A DNA stretch of 64,000 bases from Sphingobium wenxiniae. GTDB lineage: Bacteria; Pseudomonadota; Alphaproteobacteria; Sphingomonadales; Sphingomonadaceae. This document shows, piece after piece, positions 16,432-24,824 of this stretch. How positions within the stretch are numbered: the first letter of the stretch is position 1; each line of letters starts with the position of its first letter. The DNA lies in the NCBI RefSeq assembly GCF_007830065.1, contig NZ_VLKK01000001.1:1-64000 (forward strand). The letters are read 5' to 3'. A program made the translations under genes and the position numbers. Below the pieces are notes generated by a model that saw only the letters and a list, made by a program, of their open reading frames with translations, made no database searches and was not told the origin of the DNA.

Positions 16432-17373
16432 ATGAAGCATCCGATGCGCCTTGCGCTATTGACCGCCTGCGCGCTGTTCGCCGCTGCTCCCTCCCTCGCG
16501 CAGGAGAGCGAGCGCCCGTCGCTGATGCCGCCCGCGCCGCGTTACGTGATCCCGCAATCCGCACTGAAAACCGTCCGCAATCCCAAGATGATCGAGGAGG
16601 AAACCGGCGGCCGCCTCGGGGTCGCGCTGGTGGACAGTTCGGGCGCGCTGATCCTTGGCTTCAACCGCGACGAGCGCTTCGCGATGTGCTCGACCTTCAA
16701 GGCGCCTCTGGCCGCCGCGATCCTGCTGGGCGCCGAAGGCGGCAAGTTCGGGCTGGAAGGGCAGGTATCCTTCACCAAGGACGATGTTCTTCCCTATGCG
16801 CCGGTCGTGAAGCAGAACCTGAAGCGCGGCCGCCTGTCGATGGAGGAGCTGGCGGCGGCGGCCGTGGAGGTCAGCGACAACAGCGCGGCCAATCTGCTCC
16901 TTCCCATGGTCGGCGGACCGGAGGGGCTGACGGCCTTCTTCCGCGCTTATGGCGACACTGTGTCCCGCCTCGACCGCAAGGAACCGGACCTCAACGAGAA
17001 TGAACCGGGCGATCCCCGCGACACCACCAGTCCGGCGGCGATGGCGGCTCTGATGGCGCGCCTGATCTTCAAGGACATGAAACCGCAAAGCGCCGAAAAG
17101 CTGCGGACATGGCTCAGCCGGAGCAAGACCGGCGATCGGCGGATCAAGGCGGGCCTGCCGGAAGGCTGGACATCGGGCGGCAAGACCGGAAGCTGCGGCA
17201 CGGCCTATAATGACGTGGCGCTGGTCAAATCGCCTTCGGGCGCGGAATATCTGCTGGCGATCTATCTCGACCGGCCGGCCGTGGATGAGGCGAAGGCTGA
17301 TGCCGCCATTGCCGAAACGGCAGCGTCAGCACTGGATTTCGTGGCGCAGGCCAAGCGCGAGGGGCCGGAATGA
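16432..17373 (+). CDS. bla: Class A beta-lactamase with carbapenemase-like cysteine pair
   Basis: A serine beta-lactamase of 313 residues with a signal peptide (ALLTACALFAAAPSLA, cut near 23). Class A motifs are complete: STFK at S87-K90, SDN at 148-150, omega-loop KEPDLNENEPGD with the deacylating Glu at 184, and KTGSCG at 251-256. The residue before STFK is Cys86 and the one after KTGS is Cys255, equivalent to Ambler C69 and C238, the disulfide typical of class A carbapenemases. The phenotype is not known. The gene starts 8 bases after the ferredoxin stop, in the same transcription unit. Base composition resembles its neighbours, so it looks like a resident gene. Confidence 0.9.
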   Translation: MKHPMRLALLTACALFAAAPSLAQESERPSLMPPAPRYVIPQSALKTVRNPKMIEEETGGRLGVALVDSSGALILGFNRDERFAMCSTFKAPLAAAILLGAEGGKFGLEGQVSFTKDDVLPYAPVVKQNLKRGRLSMEELAAAAVEVSDNSAANLLLPMVGGPEGLTAFFRAYGDTVSRLDRKEPDLNENEPGDPRDTTSPAAMAALMARLIFKDMKPQSAEKLRTWLSRSKTGDRRIKAGLPEGWTSGGKTGSCGTAYNDVALVKSPSGAEYLLAIYLDRPAVDEAKADAAIAETAASALDFVAQAKREGPE

Positions 17374-17397
17374 CCGCCGCCTTCCTTGCGCGCCCCC

Positions 17398-17426
17398 TTG
17401 CCATCGCCGGCGCACTTCGCCATATG
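17398..17426 (+). promoter_or_regulatory. Sigma-70-type promoter of the SRP RNA gene
   Basis: TTGCCA at 17398-17403 and CATATG at 17421-17426 are 17 bases apart. The predicted start about 7-8 bases after the -10 coincides with the first paired base of the SRP RNA at 17434. Confidence 0.6.
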
Positions 17427-17433
17427 CCGCGCC

Positions 17434-17523
17434 GGGAGTCGGGCGGACGTGATCGTCGCCAACCTGGTCAGGTCCTGACGGAAGCAGCCACAACGATTTC
17501 GTCACGGGTCGTTCCGGCTCCCA
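17434..17523 (+). ncRNA. ffs: Signal recognition particle RNA, 4.5S type
   Basis: The conserved SRP core is present: GCCAACCTGGTCAGGTCC, then GGAAGCAGCCACAACG with the GGAA-class apical region and asymmetric loop, and a closing CGGGTCGTTCCGGCTCCC. The terminal helix is GGGAGTC (17434-17440) with GGCTCCC (17516-17522). It binds Ffh to target nascent membrane and secreted proteins. Position just upstream of dnaX is a common alphaproteobacterial arrangement. Confidence 0.93.
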
Positions 17524-17637
17524 CCCGCCTTCACGGTCATGGACGATCTGATCCCCGACGGGGCGGCCACGCGATCATAATTTCGAGAGGCTTTTGCGGC
17601 TTCGACAGCATCGTTCCAAGCCGCTAGATTGCGCCCC

Positions 17638-19254
17638 ATGTCCGATTCCCCTCAGCCCTATCGCGTCCTGGCGCGCAAATACCGGCCGCGCACCTTCCGC
17701 GAACTGATCGGGCAGGACGCCATGGTCCAGACGCTGGGCAACGCCATCAAGCGGGGGCGGCTGGCCCACGCTTTCCTGATGACCGGCGTGCGCGGCGTGG
17801 GCAAGACATCAACCGCGCGCCTCATCGCCAAGGCGCTGAACTGCGTCGGTCCTGATGGGCAGGGCGGCCCCACCATCGACCCTTGCGGCGTGTGCGAGCC
17901 ATGCAAGGCGATTGCCGAGGGGCGACATATCGACGTCATCGAAATGGACGCCGCCAGCCATACGGGCGTCGACGATGTGCGCGAGATCATCGAGGCGGTG
18001 CGCTATGCCGCCGTCTCCGCGCGCTACAAGGTCTATATCATCGACGAAGTGCACATGCTTTCGAAGAACGCGTTCAACGCGCTCTTGAAGACGCTGGAGG
18101 AACCCCCGGCGCATGTGAAATTCCTCTTCGCCACGACCGAAGTGAACAAGGTGCCGGTGACGGTCCTGTCCCGCTGCCAGCGGTTCGACCTGCGCCGCAT
18201 CCCCGCCGAACTGCTCGCCAGCCATTTCGCCCATGTGGTCGAGGCGGAGGGGGTCGCCGCCGAACCCGATGCGCTTGCCCTGATCGCGCAGGCCGCGGAA
18301 GGTTCCGCGCGTGACGGCCTCTCGATCCTCGATCAGGCGATCGCCCATGCCGAAATGGGGCCGGATCAACCGGCGGACTCCGCGCCGCTCGTCACCGCCG
18401 CGCAGGTGCGCGAGATGCTGGGCCTTTCCGACCGTGGATCGGTGCGCCGCCTGCTCGCCCTGCTGCTGGAGGGCGGAACCGCGCCGCTGCTCGCCGCCGT
18501 GCGCGATCAATATGCGCTGGGCGTGGAACCCCTTTCGCTGATGCGCGGGCTGCTGGAACTGGTCCACGCCGTCACGCTGGTCAAGGCGGGGCGCGATATC
18601 GCCAGCCCCGGCCAGTCCGCCGAGGAACGGGAAGCCATCGCCGACTGGGCCTCGCAGCTTGGTTTCGCGCCGCTCCATCGCCTGTGGCAGCTTCTGCTCA
18701 AGGGCCATGACGAGGTGGCGAGCGCCGTTCTCCCCATCGAAAGCTGCGAAATGGCGTTGCTGCGCGTGATGCACGCCGCGGCCATGCCCGACCCCGGCGA
18801 CATCGCCCGGATGCTGCGCGAAGGCGGACCGATCGCGGCCAACGCGCCTGCCGCCTCCGCCGAATCCTCATCCAGCCCGGCGGCAAAGCTGCCCGCTAGC
18901 TTCCAGGATCTGATCGAAGCCTTCTGGCAGCATGGCAAGGGGCAGTTGGCGCAGGAGCTGCACGACTGCGTCGGCCTCGTCCGCTATGCGCCGCCGGAGC
19001 TGGACTACAGGGCCACGCCCGCCCTCGCATCCGACTTCGCCGCCCGCCTGACGCCCGCTTTGCGCGAAATCACGGGCGCGCCATGGCGCGTCGCGCAAAG
19101 CGATGGCCCGGCCGCGCCGACCTTGCTGGAACAAGAACAGCGCAAGGCGGCGGAAGAACGCGCCGTCATTCTGGAAACCCCGGTCGTCAAAGCCGCGTTG
19201 GAGGCTTTCCCCGACGCCGAGCTGGACGGCAAGCTCGAACAATGGAGTGCATGA
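17638..19254 (+). CDS. dnaX: DNA polymerase III gamma/tau subunit
   Basis: Clamp-loader ATPase that loads the beta clamp and couples it to polymerase cores. The 538 residues show Walker A GVRGVGKTS (50-58), a zinc module with C69, C83, C86 and C89 (CGVCEPC), Walker B DEVH (136-139) followed by MLSKNAFNALLKTLEEPPAH, and sensor 1 ATTEVNKVPVTVLSRCQRF. The C-terminal third is the tau-type region that binds DnaB and alpha. I saw no A-rich slippery heptamer, so a gamma product by frameshifting is not supported. It is followed by ybaB, 3 bases after the stop. Confidence 0.96.
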   Translation: MSDSPQPYRVLARKYRPRTFRELIGQDAMVQTLGNAIKRGRLAHAFLMTGVRGVGKTSTARLIAKALNCVGPDGQGGPTIDPCGVCEPCKAIAEGRHIDVIEMDAASHTGVDDVREIIEAVRYAAVSARYKVYIIDEVHMLSKNAFNALLKTLEEPPAHVKFLFATTEVNKVPVTVLSRCQRFDLRRIPAELLASHFAHVVEAEGVAAEPDALALIAQAAEGSARDGLSILDQAIAHAEMGPDQPADSAPLVTAAQVREMLGLSDRGSVRRLLALLLEGGTAPLLAAVRDQYALGVEPLSLMRGLLELVHAVTLVKAGRDIASPGQSAEEREAIADWASQLGFAPLHRLWQLLLKGHDEVASAVLPIESCEMALLRVMHAAAMPDPGDIARMLREGGPIAANAPAASAESSSSPAAKLPASFQDLIEAFWQHGKGQLAQELHDCVGLVRYAPPELDYRATPALASDFAARLTPALREITGAPWRVAQSDGPAAPTLLEQEQRKAAEERAVILETPVVKAALEAFPDAELDGKLEQWSA

Positions 19255-19257
19255 GGC

Positions 19258-19581
19258 ATGAAGGATCTCAACGAAATATTGGGCATGGCCAACCGCGTGC
19301 AGGAGGAATTGCAGCGCGCGCAGGACAATCTCGACAAGATCGAGGTGGAGGGCGCGGCAGGCGGCGACCTCGTCAAGGTGCGTGCATCGGCCAAGGGCCG
19401 TATCGTCGGCGTTTCGATCGACGAAAGCCTGCTTGCGCCGTCTGAAAAGCAGATGCTCGAAGATCTGGTGACCGCCGCCTTCAACGATGCGCGCAAGAAG
19501 GCGGATGAAGTCAGTTCCGCCGAAATGGCGAAGATGACCAGCGGCCTTTCGCTGCCCCCCGGCTTCAAACTGCCGTTCTGA
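19258..19581 (+). CDS. YbaB/EbfC nucleoid-associated protein
   Basis: A 107-residue DNA-binding protein of the YbaB/EbfC family, thought to help shape the nucleoid. Family features: MKDLNEILGMANRVQEELQR helix, a central beta segment GDLVKVRASAKGRIVGVSID, LEDLVTAAFNDARKKADE helix and the C-terminal LSLPPGFKLPF. It follows dnaX directly, its usual position before recR; recR itself is not here, as lon follows. Confidence 0.95.
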   Translation: MKDLNEILGMANRVQEELQRAQDNLDKIEVEGAAGGDLVKVRASAKGRIVGVSIDESLLAPSEKQMLEDLVTAAFNDARKKADEVSSAEMAKMTSGLSLPPGFKLPF

Positions 19582-19682
19582 CGGGCGGAATGGCCTGCAT
19601 CCGGTTCCGGCTTTACCTTGTCTCCCTTTAGGGGCGATTGATTGCTGCGATGGTCGTCCCCATAAAGGCGATGGATTGCATA

Positions 19683-19703
19683 TGGACCTGGAAAGCAGGT
19701 CCA
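19683..19703 (+). promoter_or_regulatory. Hairpin abutting the lon ribosome-binding site
   Basis: TGGACCTG (19683-19690) and CAGGTCCA (19696-19703) form a perfect 8-bp stem with a GAAAG loop. Its last base is the first base of the AGGAG Shine-Dalgarno (19703-19707), and ATG follows at 19713. A heat- or protein-sensitive control of translation is possible but unproven. Confidence 0.45.
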
Positions 19704-19712
19704 GGAGAATGA

Positions 19713-22109
19713 ATGACTACGAACTATCCGCTTCTGCCCCTGCGCGACATCGTTGTCTTCCCGCAGATGATCGTTCCGCTGTTCGTCGGCCGCGACAAGA
19801 GCGTGGCTGCGCTCGAAGCGGCGATGGAGGGCGACAAGGAGATATTCCTCGTTTCCCAGCTCGACCCGGCGGAGGATGATCCGGGCCGGGACGCCCTTTA
19901 CGACACGGGCGTCATCGCCGTGGTGCTCCAGCTTTTGAAGCTTCCCGACGGCACCGTCCGCGTGCTGGTGGAAGGCAGGCATCGCGCCCAGCTTCAATCG
20001 ATGGAATCGGTGGACGGCTATCTGACGGCGGAGGTTTCGCCGGTGGAGGAAGCGGCCGCCGAAGGTCCGGAGGCCGCCGCCCTGATGCGCTCGGTCGCCG
20101 AACAGTTCGAAAATTATGCCAAGCTCAACAAGAAGCTGCCGGCCGAAACCCCCGTCCAGCTTCGCGAGATCGAGGATGCGGGCCGTCTGGCCGATGCCGT
20201 CGCCGCCAATATCAACGTCAAGGTGTCCGACAAGCAGACGCTGCTGGTCGAGGCCGATCCGGTCAAGCGCCTCGAAATGGTGTTCGCCTTCATGGAAGGC
20301 GAGTTGGGCGTGCTTCAGGTCGAAAAGAAGATTCGCGGCCGCGTGAAGCGGCAGATGGAAAAGACCCAGCGCGAATATTATCTCAATGAACAGTTGAAGG
20401 CGATCCAGCGCGAACTGGGCAATGGCGAGGGCGAGGAAGGCGACGAACTTGCCGAACTGGCGGAAAGGATCGCCAAGACCAAGCTCAGCAAGGAAGCCCG
20501 GACCAAGGCCAGTGCCGAGTTGAAGAAGCTCAAGGCGATGCAGCCCATGTCGGCGGAGGCCACGGTCGTCCGCAACTATCTGGATGTGCTGCTGGGCTTG
20601 CCCTGGGGCAAGAAGGGCAAGGTCAAGACCGACCTTAAGCGCGCGCAGGCGATCCTGGATGAGGATCATTTCGCGCTGGAGAAGGTCAAGGACCGGATCA
20701 TCGAATATCTCGCCGTGCAGGCGCGCACCAACAAGCTCAAAGGCCCGATCCTGTGCCTCGTCGGCCCGCCGGGCGTGGGCAAGACATCGCTCGGCCGTTC
20801 CATCGCCAAGGCGACGGGCCGCGAGTTCGTGCGCCAGTCGCTAGGCGGCGTGCGGGACGAGGCCGAAATTCGCGGCCACCGTCGCACCTATATCGGCTCG
20901 CTGCCGGGCAAGGTGGTGACCAACCTCAAGAAGGCGGGCACGATGAACCCGCTGTTCCTGCTCGACGAGATCGACAAGCTGGGGCAGGATTTCCGGGGCG
21001 ATCCGGCATCCGCCCTGCTGGAAGTGCTGGACCCGGAACAGAACAGCAAGTTCCAGGATCATTATCTGGAGATCGACGTCGATCTTTCAGACGTGATGTT
21101 CGTGACGACCGCCAACTCCTTGAATTTGCCTCAGCCTTTGCTCGACCGCATGGAAATCATCCGGCTGGAGGGCTATACCGAGGATGAAAAGGTGGAGATC
21201 GCCCAGCGTCACCTGCTGCCCAAGCAGATCGACGCGCACGGCCTCAAGGACGGTGAGTTCGAAGTCACCGAAGATGCGGTTCGCGACCTGATCCGCTACT
21301 ATACCCGCGAGGCCGGCGTCCGCACGCTGGAGCGTGAAATCGCCCGTCTCGCCCGCAAGGCGCTGCGGAAGATATTGGAGGGCGCTTATGACAAGATCGT
21401 CATAACCTCCGAAAATCTGGCGGATTATGCGGGCGTTCGCAAATTCCGTCATGGCGTGGGCGAGGAAGAGCACCAGATCGGCGCCGTCACCGGCCTTGCG
21501 TGGACGGAAGTGGGCGGCGAGTTGCTGACCATCGAGGCCGTGACCGTGTCCGGCAAGGGCGCGATCCGGACCACGGGCAAGCTCGGCGATGTCATGAACG
21601 AATCGGTTCAGGCGGCCTTTTCCTATGTGAAGGCGCGCGCGCCCGGCTATGGCATCAAGCCCAGCATCTTCAACCGCAAGGACATCCATATCCACCTGCC
21701 CGAAGGGGCTGTGCCGAAGGATGGCCCTTCGGCGGGCATCGGCATGGTGACGACGATCGTCAGCACGCTGACGGGCATCCCGGTGCACAAGGATGTGGCG
21801 ATGACGGGCGAAGTCACGCTGCGCGGCCGGGTGCTGCCGATCGGCGGGCTTAAGGAAAAGCTGCTGGCCGCGCTGCGCGGCGGCATCAAGACCGTGCTCA
21901 TTCCGCAGGAGAATGAGAAGGATTTGACGGAAATCCCGGCCAATATCCGCGAAGGGCTTGAAATCGTGCCGGTAAGTCATGTCGACGAAGTGCTGGCCCG
22001 CGCGCTGGTTTCGCTCCCTGAGGCGATCACCTGGACGGAGGAGGACGACCTTGCCGCTCAACCGCCCGTGACATCGGGCCGGGATGGAGAGGCCACGCTT
22101 CGGCATTGA
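19713..22109 (+). CDS. lon: ATP-dependent protease La
   Basis: Homo-oligomeric AAA+ protease of the cytoplasm that degrades damaged and regulatory proteins. The 798 residues comprise the N-terminal substrate domain (NYPLLPLRDIVVFPQMIVPL), a coiled-coil linker around 190-270, the AAA+ module with Walker A GPPGVGKTS starting at 351, FLLDEIDKL as Walker B, and the C-terminal protease with nucleophile S673 in KDGPSAGIGM and the dyad Lys in GLKEKLLAALRGG near 716. Length matches alphaproteobacterial Lon. A hairpin touches its ribosome-binding site. An HU gene follows downstream, a widespread order. Confidence 0.98.
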   Translation: MTTNYPLLPLRDIVVFPQMIVPLFVGRDKSVAALEAAMEGDKEIFLVSQLDPAEDDPGRDALYDTGVIAVVLQLLKLPDGTVRVLVEGRHRAQLQSMESVDGYLTAEVSPVEEAAAEGPEAAALMRSVAEQFENYAKLNKKLPAETPVQLREIEDAGRLADAVAANINVKVSDKQTLLVEADPVKRLEMVFAFMEGELGVLQVEKKIRGRVKRQMEKTQREYYLNEQLKAIQRELGNGEGEEGDELAELAERIAKTKLSKEARTKASAELKKLKAMQPMSAEATVVRNYLDVLLGLPWGKKGKVKTDLKRAQAILDEDHFALEKVKDRIIEYLAVQARTNKLKGPILCLVGPPGVGKTSLGRSIAKATGREFVRQSLGGVRDEAEIRGHRRTYIGSLPGKVVTNLKKAGTMNPLFLLDEIDKLGQDFRGDPASALLEVLDPEQNSKFQDHYLEIDVDLSDVMFVTTANSLNLPQPLLDRMEIIRLEGYTEDEKVEIAQRHLLPKQIDAHGLKDGEFEVTEDAVRDLIRYYTREAGVRTLEREIARLARKALRKILEGAYDKIVITSENLADYAGVRKFRHGVGEEEHQIGAVTGLAWTEVGGELLTIEAVTVSGKGAIRTTGKLGDVMNESVQAAFSYVKARAPGYGIKPSIFNRKDIHIHLPEGAVPKDGPSAGIGMVTTIVSTLTGIPVHKDVAMTGEVTLRGRVLPIGGLKEKLLAALRGGIKTVLIPQENEKDLTEIPANIREGLEIVPVSHVDEVLARALVSLPEAITWTEEDDLAAQPPVTSGRDGEATLRH

Positions 22110-22203
22110 CGGGGAAGGCGCGACCTGGGATCGCTGATTTCCTTGCATTTTGCTTCTGAACGGGCAAAAATGCAGAGAACCGGGGGAATTTGTCGCTTTC
22201 CCT

Positions 22204-22232
22204 TTGACAGGCGCTGAAAGCTGGGCCTTATT
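22204..22232 (+). promoter_or_regulatory. Probable sigma-70-type promoter of the HU gene
   Basis: TTGACA at 22204-22209 and CTTATT at 22227-22232 with a 17-base spacer. It lies about 60 bases before the HU start and would give a leader of about 50 bases. Confidence 0.5.
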
Positions 22233-22290
22233 GCCGCGCCTACGCCGCGATTCCTAAGTCACCAAACAGCTACAAGGGGGTTCCCAAGGC

Positions 22291-22563
22291 ATGAACAAGC
22301 AGGATCTTATCAGTGCGGTTGCCGAAAGCAGCGGTCTTAGCAAGAACGACGCCAGCAAGGCTGTCGAGGGCGTATTCGATGCTATCACGGGCGCACTGAA
22401 AAAGGGCGACGAAATACGTCTGGTCGGTTTTGGCACTTTTTCCGTTTCGCAGCGCAAGGCTTCGACCGGCCGCAATCCGCGCACTGGCGAAACGATGACC
22501 ATCAAGGCATCTGCCCAGCCGAAGTTCAAGGCAGGCAAGGGCCTGAAAGACGCGGTCAACTGA
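22291..22563 (+). CDS. hup: HU-family DNA-binding protein
   Basis: A 90-residue histone-like protein that bends and compacts DNA. It starts MNKQDLISAVAESSGLSKND and contains the HU signature GFGTFSVSQRKASTGRNPRT in the DNA-binding arm, ending FKAGKGLKDAVN. Length and sequence are typical of HU-beta. It stands after lon with its own promoter and terminator. Confidence 0.97.
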   Translation: MNKQDLISAVAESSGLSKNDASKAVEGVFDAITGALKKGDEIRLVGFGTFSVSQRKASTGRNPRTGETMTIKASAQPKFKAGKGLKDAVN

Positions 22564-22686
22564 CGGGCCGGGCGTATCCATCGGGAAACGCCCAAATCCG
22601 ACAAATTGCCGGCATCGCGGTCGGAAGCATTTCAGGAGAGTGGAGTCCACATCGGTTTTCCGGATGCGGGCTGTTGCCGAAAGGAA

Positions 22687-22720
22687 CGGGGAGGGGGCAC
22701 GAAGCCTGCCTCCCTTTTTC
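22687..22720 (+). terminator. Rho-independent terminator after the HU gene
   Basis: A GC-rich stem GGGAGG.GGC / GCC..CCTCCC around an ACGAA loop is followed directly by a long T-rich run (TTTTTCTTTTT). It ends the HU transcript about 120 bases after the stop. Confidence 0.75.
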
Positions 22721-23024
22721 TTTTTGGAGAGTCGTCCTGCGATGGTCGTTTTCGGCCATGTTCCGCCATTCAGCACGGAAACCGGCTAACGGACGTCATG
22801 CCGCCCTCCCGCAAAGGGAGGGGAGCGTGACTTGCCAAGCCGCAGGCGAGGCCGGGTCGCAGCGGGGATGGCCCGCGCAAGGGCCGCTCCCCTCCCAAAA
22901 CCGCAACGAACGCGCGTTCGCGAACCGCATAATCGCCTTATCTGCATCCGGACGGATTTGTATGCTTGACGAGGGGGAATGGGCCGCATATGTGCCGCTT
23001 CTCCCGATGCCGAAAGGCGCTGTG
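22721..23024. other. Gene-free spacer with an inverted repeat
   Basis: I see no convincing gene here. It contains a perfect 11-base inverted repeat, GGGAGGGGAGC (22816-22826) and GCTCCCCTCCC (22886-22896), with a 59-base spacer. A local stem CCCTCCC/GGGAGGG at 22805-22822 overlaps the left arm. A possible tRNA promoter lies near its right end. Confidence 0.5.
22966..22994 (+). promoter_or_regulatory. Possible promoter of tRNA-His
   Basis: TTGACG at 22966-22971 and TATGTG at 22989-22994 with 17 bases between. It would give a leader of about 25 bases before the tRNA. The -10 is a weak match. Confidence 0.4.
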
Positions 23025-23101
23025 GCGATCGTAGCTCAGTTGGTTAGAGCGCTGGTTTGTGGTACCAGAGGTCGTGGGTTCGGATCCCATCGGTCGCCCC
23101 A
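23025..23101 (+). tRNA. tRNA-His (anticodon GTG)
   Basis: Acceptor GCGATCG paired with CGGTCGC when the first base is taken as G1. D-arm AGCTCAGTTGGTTAGAGC, anticodon loop TTGTGGT (anticodon GTG), and T-arm GTGGGTTCGGATCCCAT are all present. The 3' end CCA is encoded at 23099-23101. The extra 5' G expected for tRNA-His is at 23024, facing discriminator C. Confidence 0.96.
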
Positions 23102-23167
23102 TTTTCTCCCGGACATCCCGCGATAAGGGGCTTCGCATTCGTCGCTTCGCCTTTTATAGCGCAAGCC

Positions 23168-23539
23168 ATGGAAGACGCGCGCGACAGGGGGCTTACCCTC
23201 AATCCCCGATATGACGACAATGGCCTTATCACGGCTGTCGTGACGGATGCCGGCAGCGGCGATGTGCTGATGGTCGCGCACATGAACGCGCAGGCGCTGG
23301 CGCTCACCATCGAAACCGGCCTTGCCCATTTCTGGTCGCGCAGCCGCGGGTCCCTGTGGAAGAAGGGTGAAACGTCCGGCAACATGCTGGCGGTTCGCGA
23401 TCTTCGCATCGATTGTGATCAGGATGCGGTGTGGATAAAGGCCGATCCCGCTGGCCCCACCTGCCATACGGGCGCGCGTTCCTGCTTTTTCCGCCGGATA
23501 GGCGCGGAGGGGCTTAGCGAGGTCGATGCGGCGGACTAG
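23168..23539 (+). CDS. hisI: Phosphoribosyl-AMP cyclohydrolase
   Basis: Third step of histidine synthesis: opens the purine ring of phosphoribosyl-AMP. The 123 residues carry [18 protein letters not shown] (55-72), IDCDQDAVW with D82, C83, D84 and D86 for metal binding, and C99-H100 in GPTCHTG with C106. It is the monofunctional form, without a HisE domain. The start at 23168 excludes upstream sequence that belongs to the tRNA. The stop overlaps the next gene by 14 bases. Nearness to tRNA-His is probably chance. Confidence 0.95.
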   Translation: MEDARDRGLTLNPRYDDNGLITAVVTDAGSGDVLMVAHMNAQALALTIETGLAHFWSRSRGSLWKKGETSGNMLAVRDLRIDCDQDAVWIKADPAGPTCHTGARSCFFRRIGAEGLSEVDAAD

Positions 23540-24059
23540 CCTAATCCTGCTTCTCCTGCTGGCGGCCTGTCAAAGGACGGGCGGCCCGGATCAGGCGGAG
23601 GACCGCACGAACGTCCCCTCCGCCTCCGGCCTGGAACGGGCCGCGATCGCATCCGGCGTCATCGCCGATGCCGGCAAGATTTCGCCCGTCGGCCTGTTCC
23701 AGCGAAGCCATGAAGCCGGCCGCGATCTTCTCTGCATCGCTCCTGTCCGTGACGGAACGCTCCGTTTCGGGCTGGAGGCGATTTTCGGTGCTGAACAGCA
23801 TTGCCATGGACAGGGCAGCGCCCGCCGGGCGGGCGACAAGCTGATCCTCCGCTTCGACGCGGCCGATCAATGCATCATCGTCGCGCAATATGATGGGGAT
23901 CAGGTCGCCTTGCCGGGCGTGGTGGATATGAAATGCGCTGACCTTTGCGACGGACGCGGCTCGCTGGAGGGAGTCAGCTTCCCGCGCATAGCCGGGCAGG
24001 CCGGACCCGCGCTTGCCGCCCGAGACCGCGCGGGAGAACCGCTCTGCGGGCCGGATTGA
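23526..24059 (+). CDS. Hypothetical lipoprotein
   Basis: A 177-residue protein of no family I recognise. It starts [16 protein letters not shown], a short type II signal with lipobox LAAC (C15), so it should be a lipid-anchored envelope protein. The mature part has five further cysteines (in LLCIAP, EQHCHGQ, DQCIIVA, MKCADLC and PLCGPD a total of six positions), suggesting disulfides. It overlaps hisI and is convergent with an L,D-transpeptidase gene. Confidence 0.7.
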   Translation: MRRTSLILLLLLAACQRTGGPDQAEDRTNVPSASGLERAAIASGVIADAGKISPVGLFQRSHEAGRDLLCIAPVRDGTLRFGLEAIFGAEQHCHGQGSARRAGDKLILRFDAADQCIIVAQYDGDQVALPGVVDMKCADLCDGRGSLEGVSFPRIAGQAGPALAARDRAGEPLCGPD

Positions 24060-24065
24060 ACGCGA

Positions 24066-24758
24066 TCAGCCCGGATCGGCGTGGCTGGTGTCCAACATCC
24101 GCCCGTTTGTGATGATCGCCAGGTCGCCCAGCTTCGCAACCCCGAACAGCTTCTTTGCAAAGGGCGTAGGGATGCCGATGCAGCCATGGGTCGCATTGCC
24201 CCATTTCACATCACTGCCGTGGATGGCCACACCGTCATTGGTGAGCCGAAGCATATAGGGCATCGGCGCGTCATAGAGGTTCGATACATGATCGGCATCC
24301 TTTTCCGTGATCGGAAACGCGCCGAGCGGGCTGGGCTTGTCATCCGCGCCATACAGGATGACGGCGGCCCCGATTTCATAGCCTCCGCGAAAGACGGACA
24401 ATGTCTGCGCCTTGAGGTCGATGGTGATGATGATCGGCCCGATGGCAGGCGCGCCGGTTTCGTCCCAGACATAGTCGCCATGCCGGAACGGCCCGTCGAT
24501 GCTGAGCACGCGCTTCACCACAAGGGCATGGGGATCGACTTCCACCGGTTGGGAACGGGATCGTTCGGCGAGCTGGACCGGAGCGGCGGCAACGGGGGTC
24601 GTGCCGCTTTCCTGCGGCGCGGATTCGACCGTTTTCTCTTCGGTAGCGGCAGGGCGGTCGATCTTTCCCGCCGCGAGCAGGCCGACGGCGCCCAGTCCCA
24701 CTATGATCGCCAATTTCGGCCCGATGCCCTTCGGCAGTCCTGTCAGGAAACCCGCCAT
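24066..24758 (-). CDS. L,D-transpeptidase (YkuD domain), membrane-anchored
   Basis: Cross-links or modifies peptidoglycan in the periplasm. The 230-residue protein has an N-terminal hydrophobic segment (LAIIVGLGAVGLLAAG, 16-31) that acts as an anchor, a low-complexity linker to about 75, and a YkuD domain with the catalytic motif IHGSDVKWGNATHGCIGIP: H180, H191, G192, C193. ATG 24758 was chosen; a GTG 15 bases upstream is possible. It is convergent with the lipoprotein gene. Confidence 0.88.
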   Translation of the reverse strand: MAGFLTGLPKGIGPKLAIIVGLGAVGLLAAGKIDRPAATEEKTVESAPQESGTTPVAAAPVQLAERSRSQPVEVDPHALVVKRVLSIDGPFRHGDYVWDETGAPAIGPIIITIDLKAQTLSVFRGGYEIGAAVILYGADDKPSPLGAFPITEKDADHVSNLYDAPMPYMLRLTNDGVAIHGSDVKWGNATHGCIGIPTPFAKKLFGVAKLGDLAIITNGRMLDTSHADPG

Positions 24759-24824
24759 GACCCGTTCACCCACTCCACTTCATTGCCTTTGCCACGCCGG
24801 GAGTGTGATGGAAAAAGGTTAAGG

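Noticed and set aside
17638-19254. Programmed frameshift in dnaX giving a gamma form
   Set aside because: No slippery A-rich heptamer followed by a stem was found in the coding sequence.
19658-19663. CCCCAT as a heat-shock -10 element for lon
   Set aside because: No matching -35 at the right distance; the only CTTG upstream is about 40 bases away.
22674-23126. A 150-aa plus-strand frame across the HU/tRNA-His spacer
   Set aside because: It runs through the HU terminator and the whole tRNA-His gene, so it cannot be a real protein gene.
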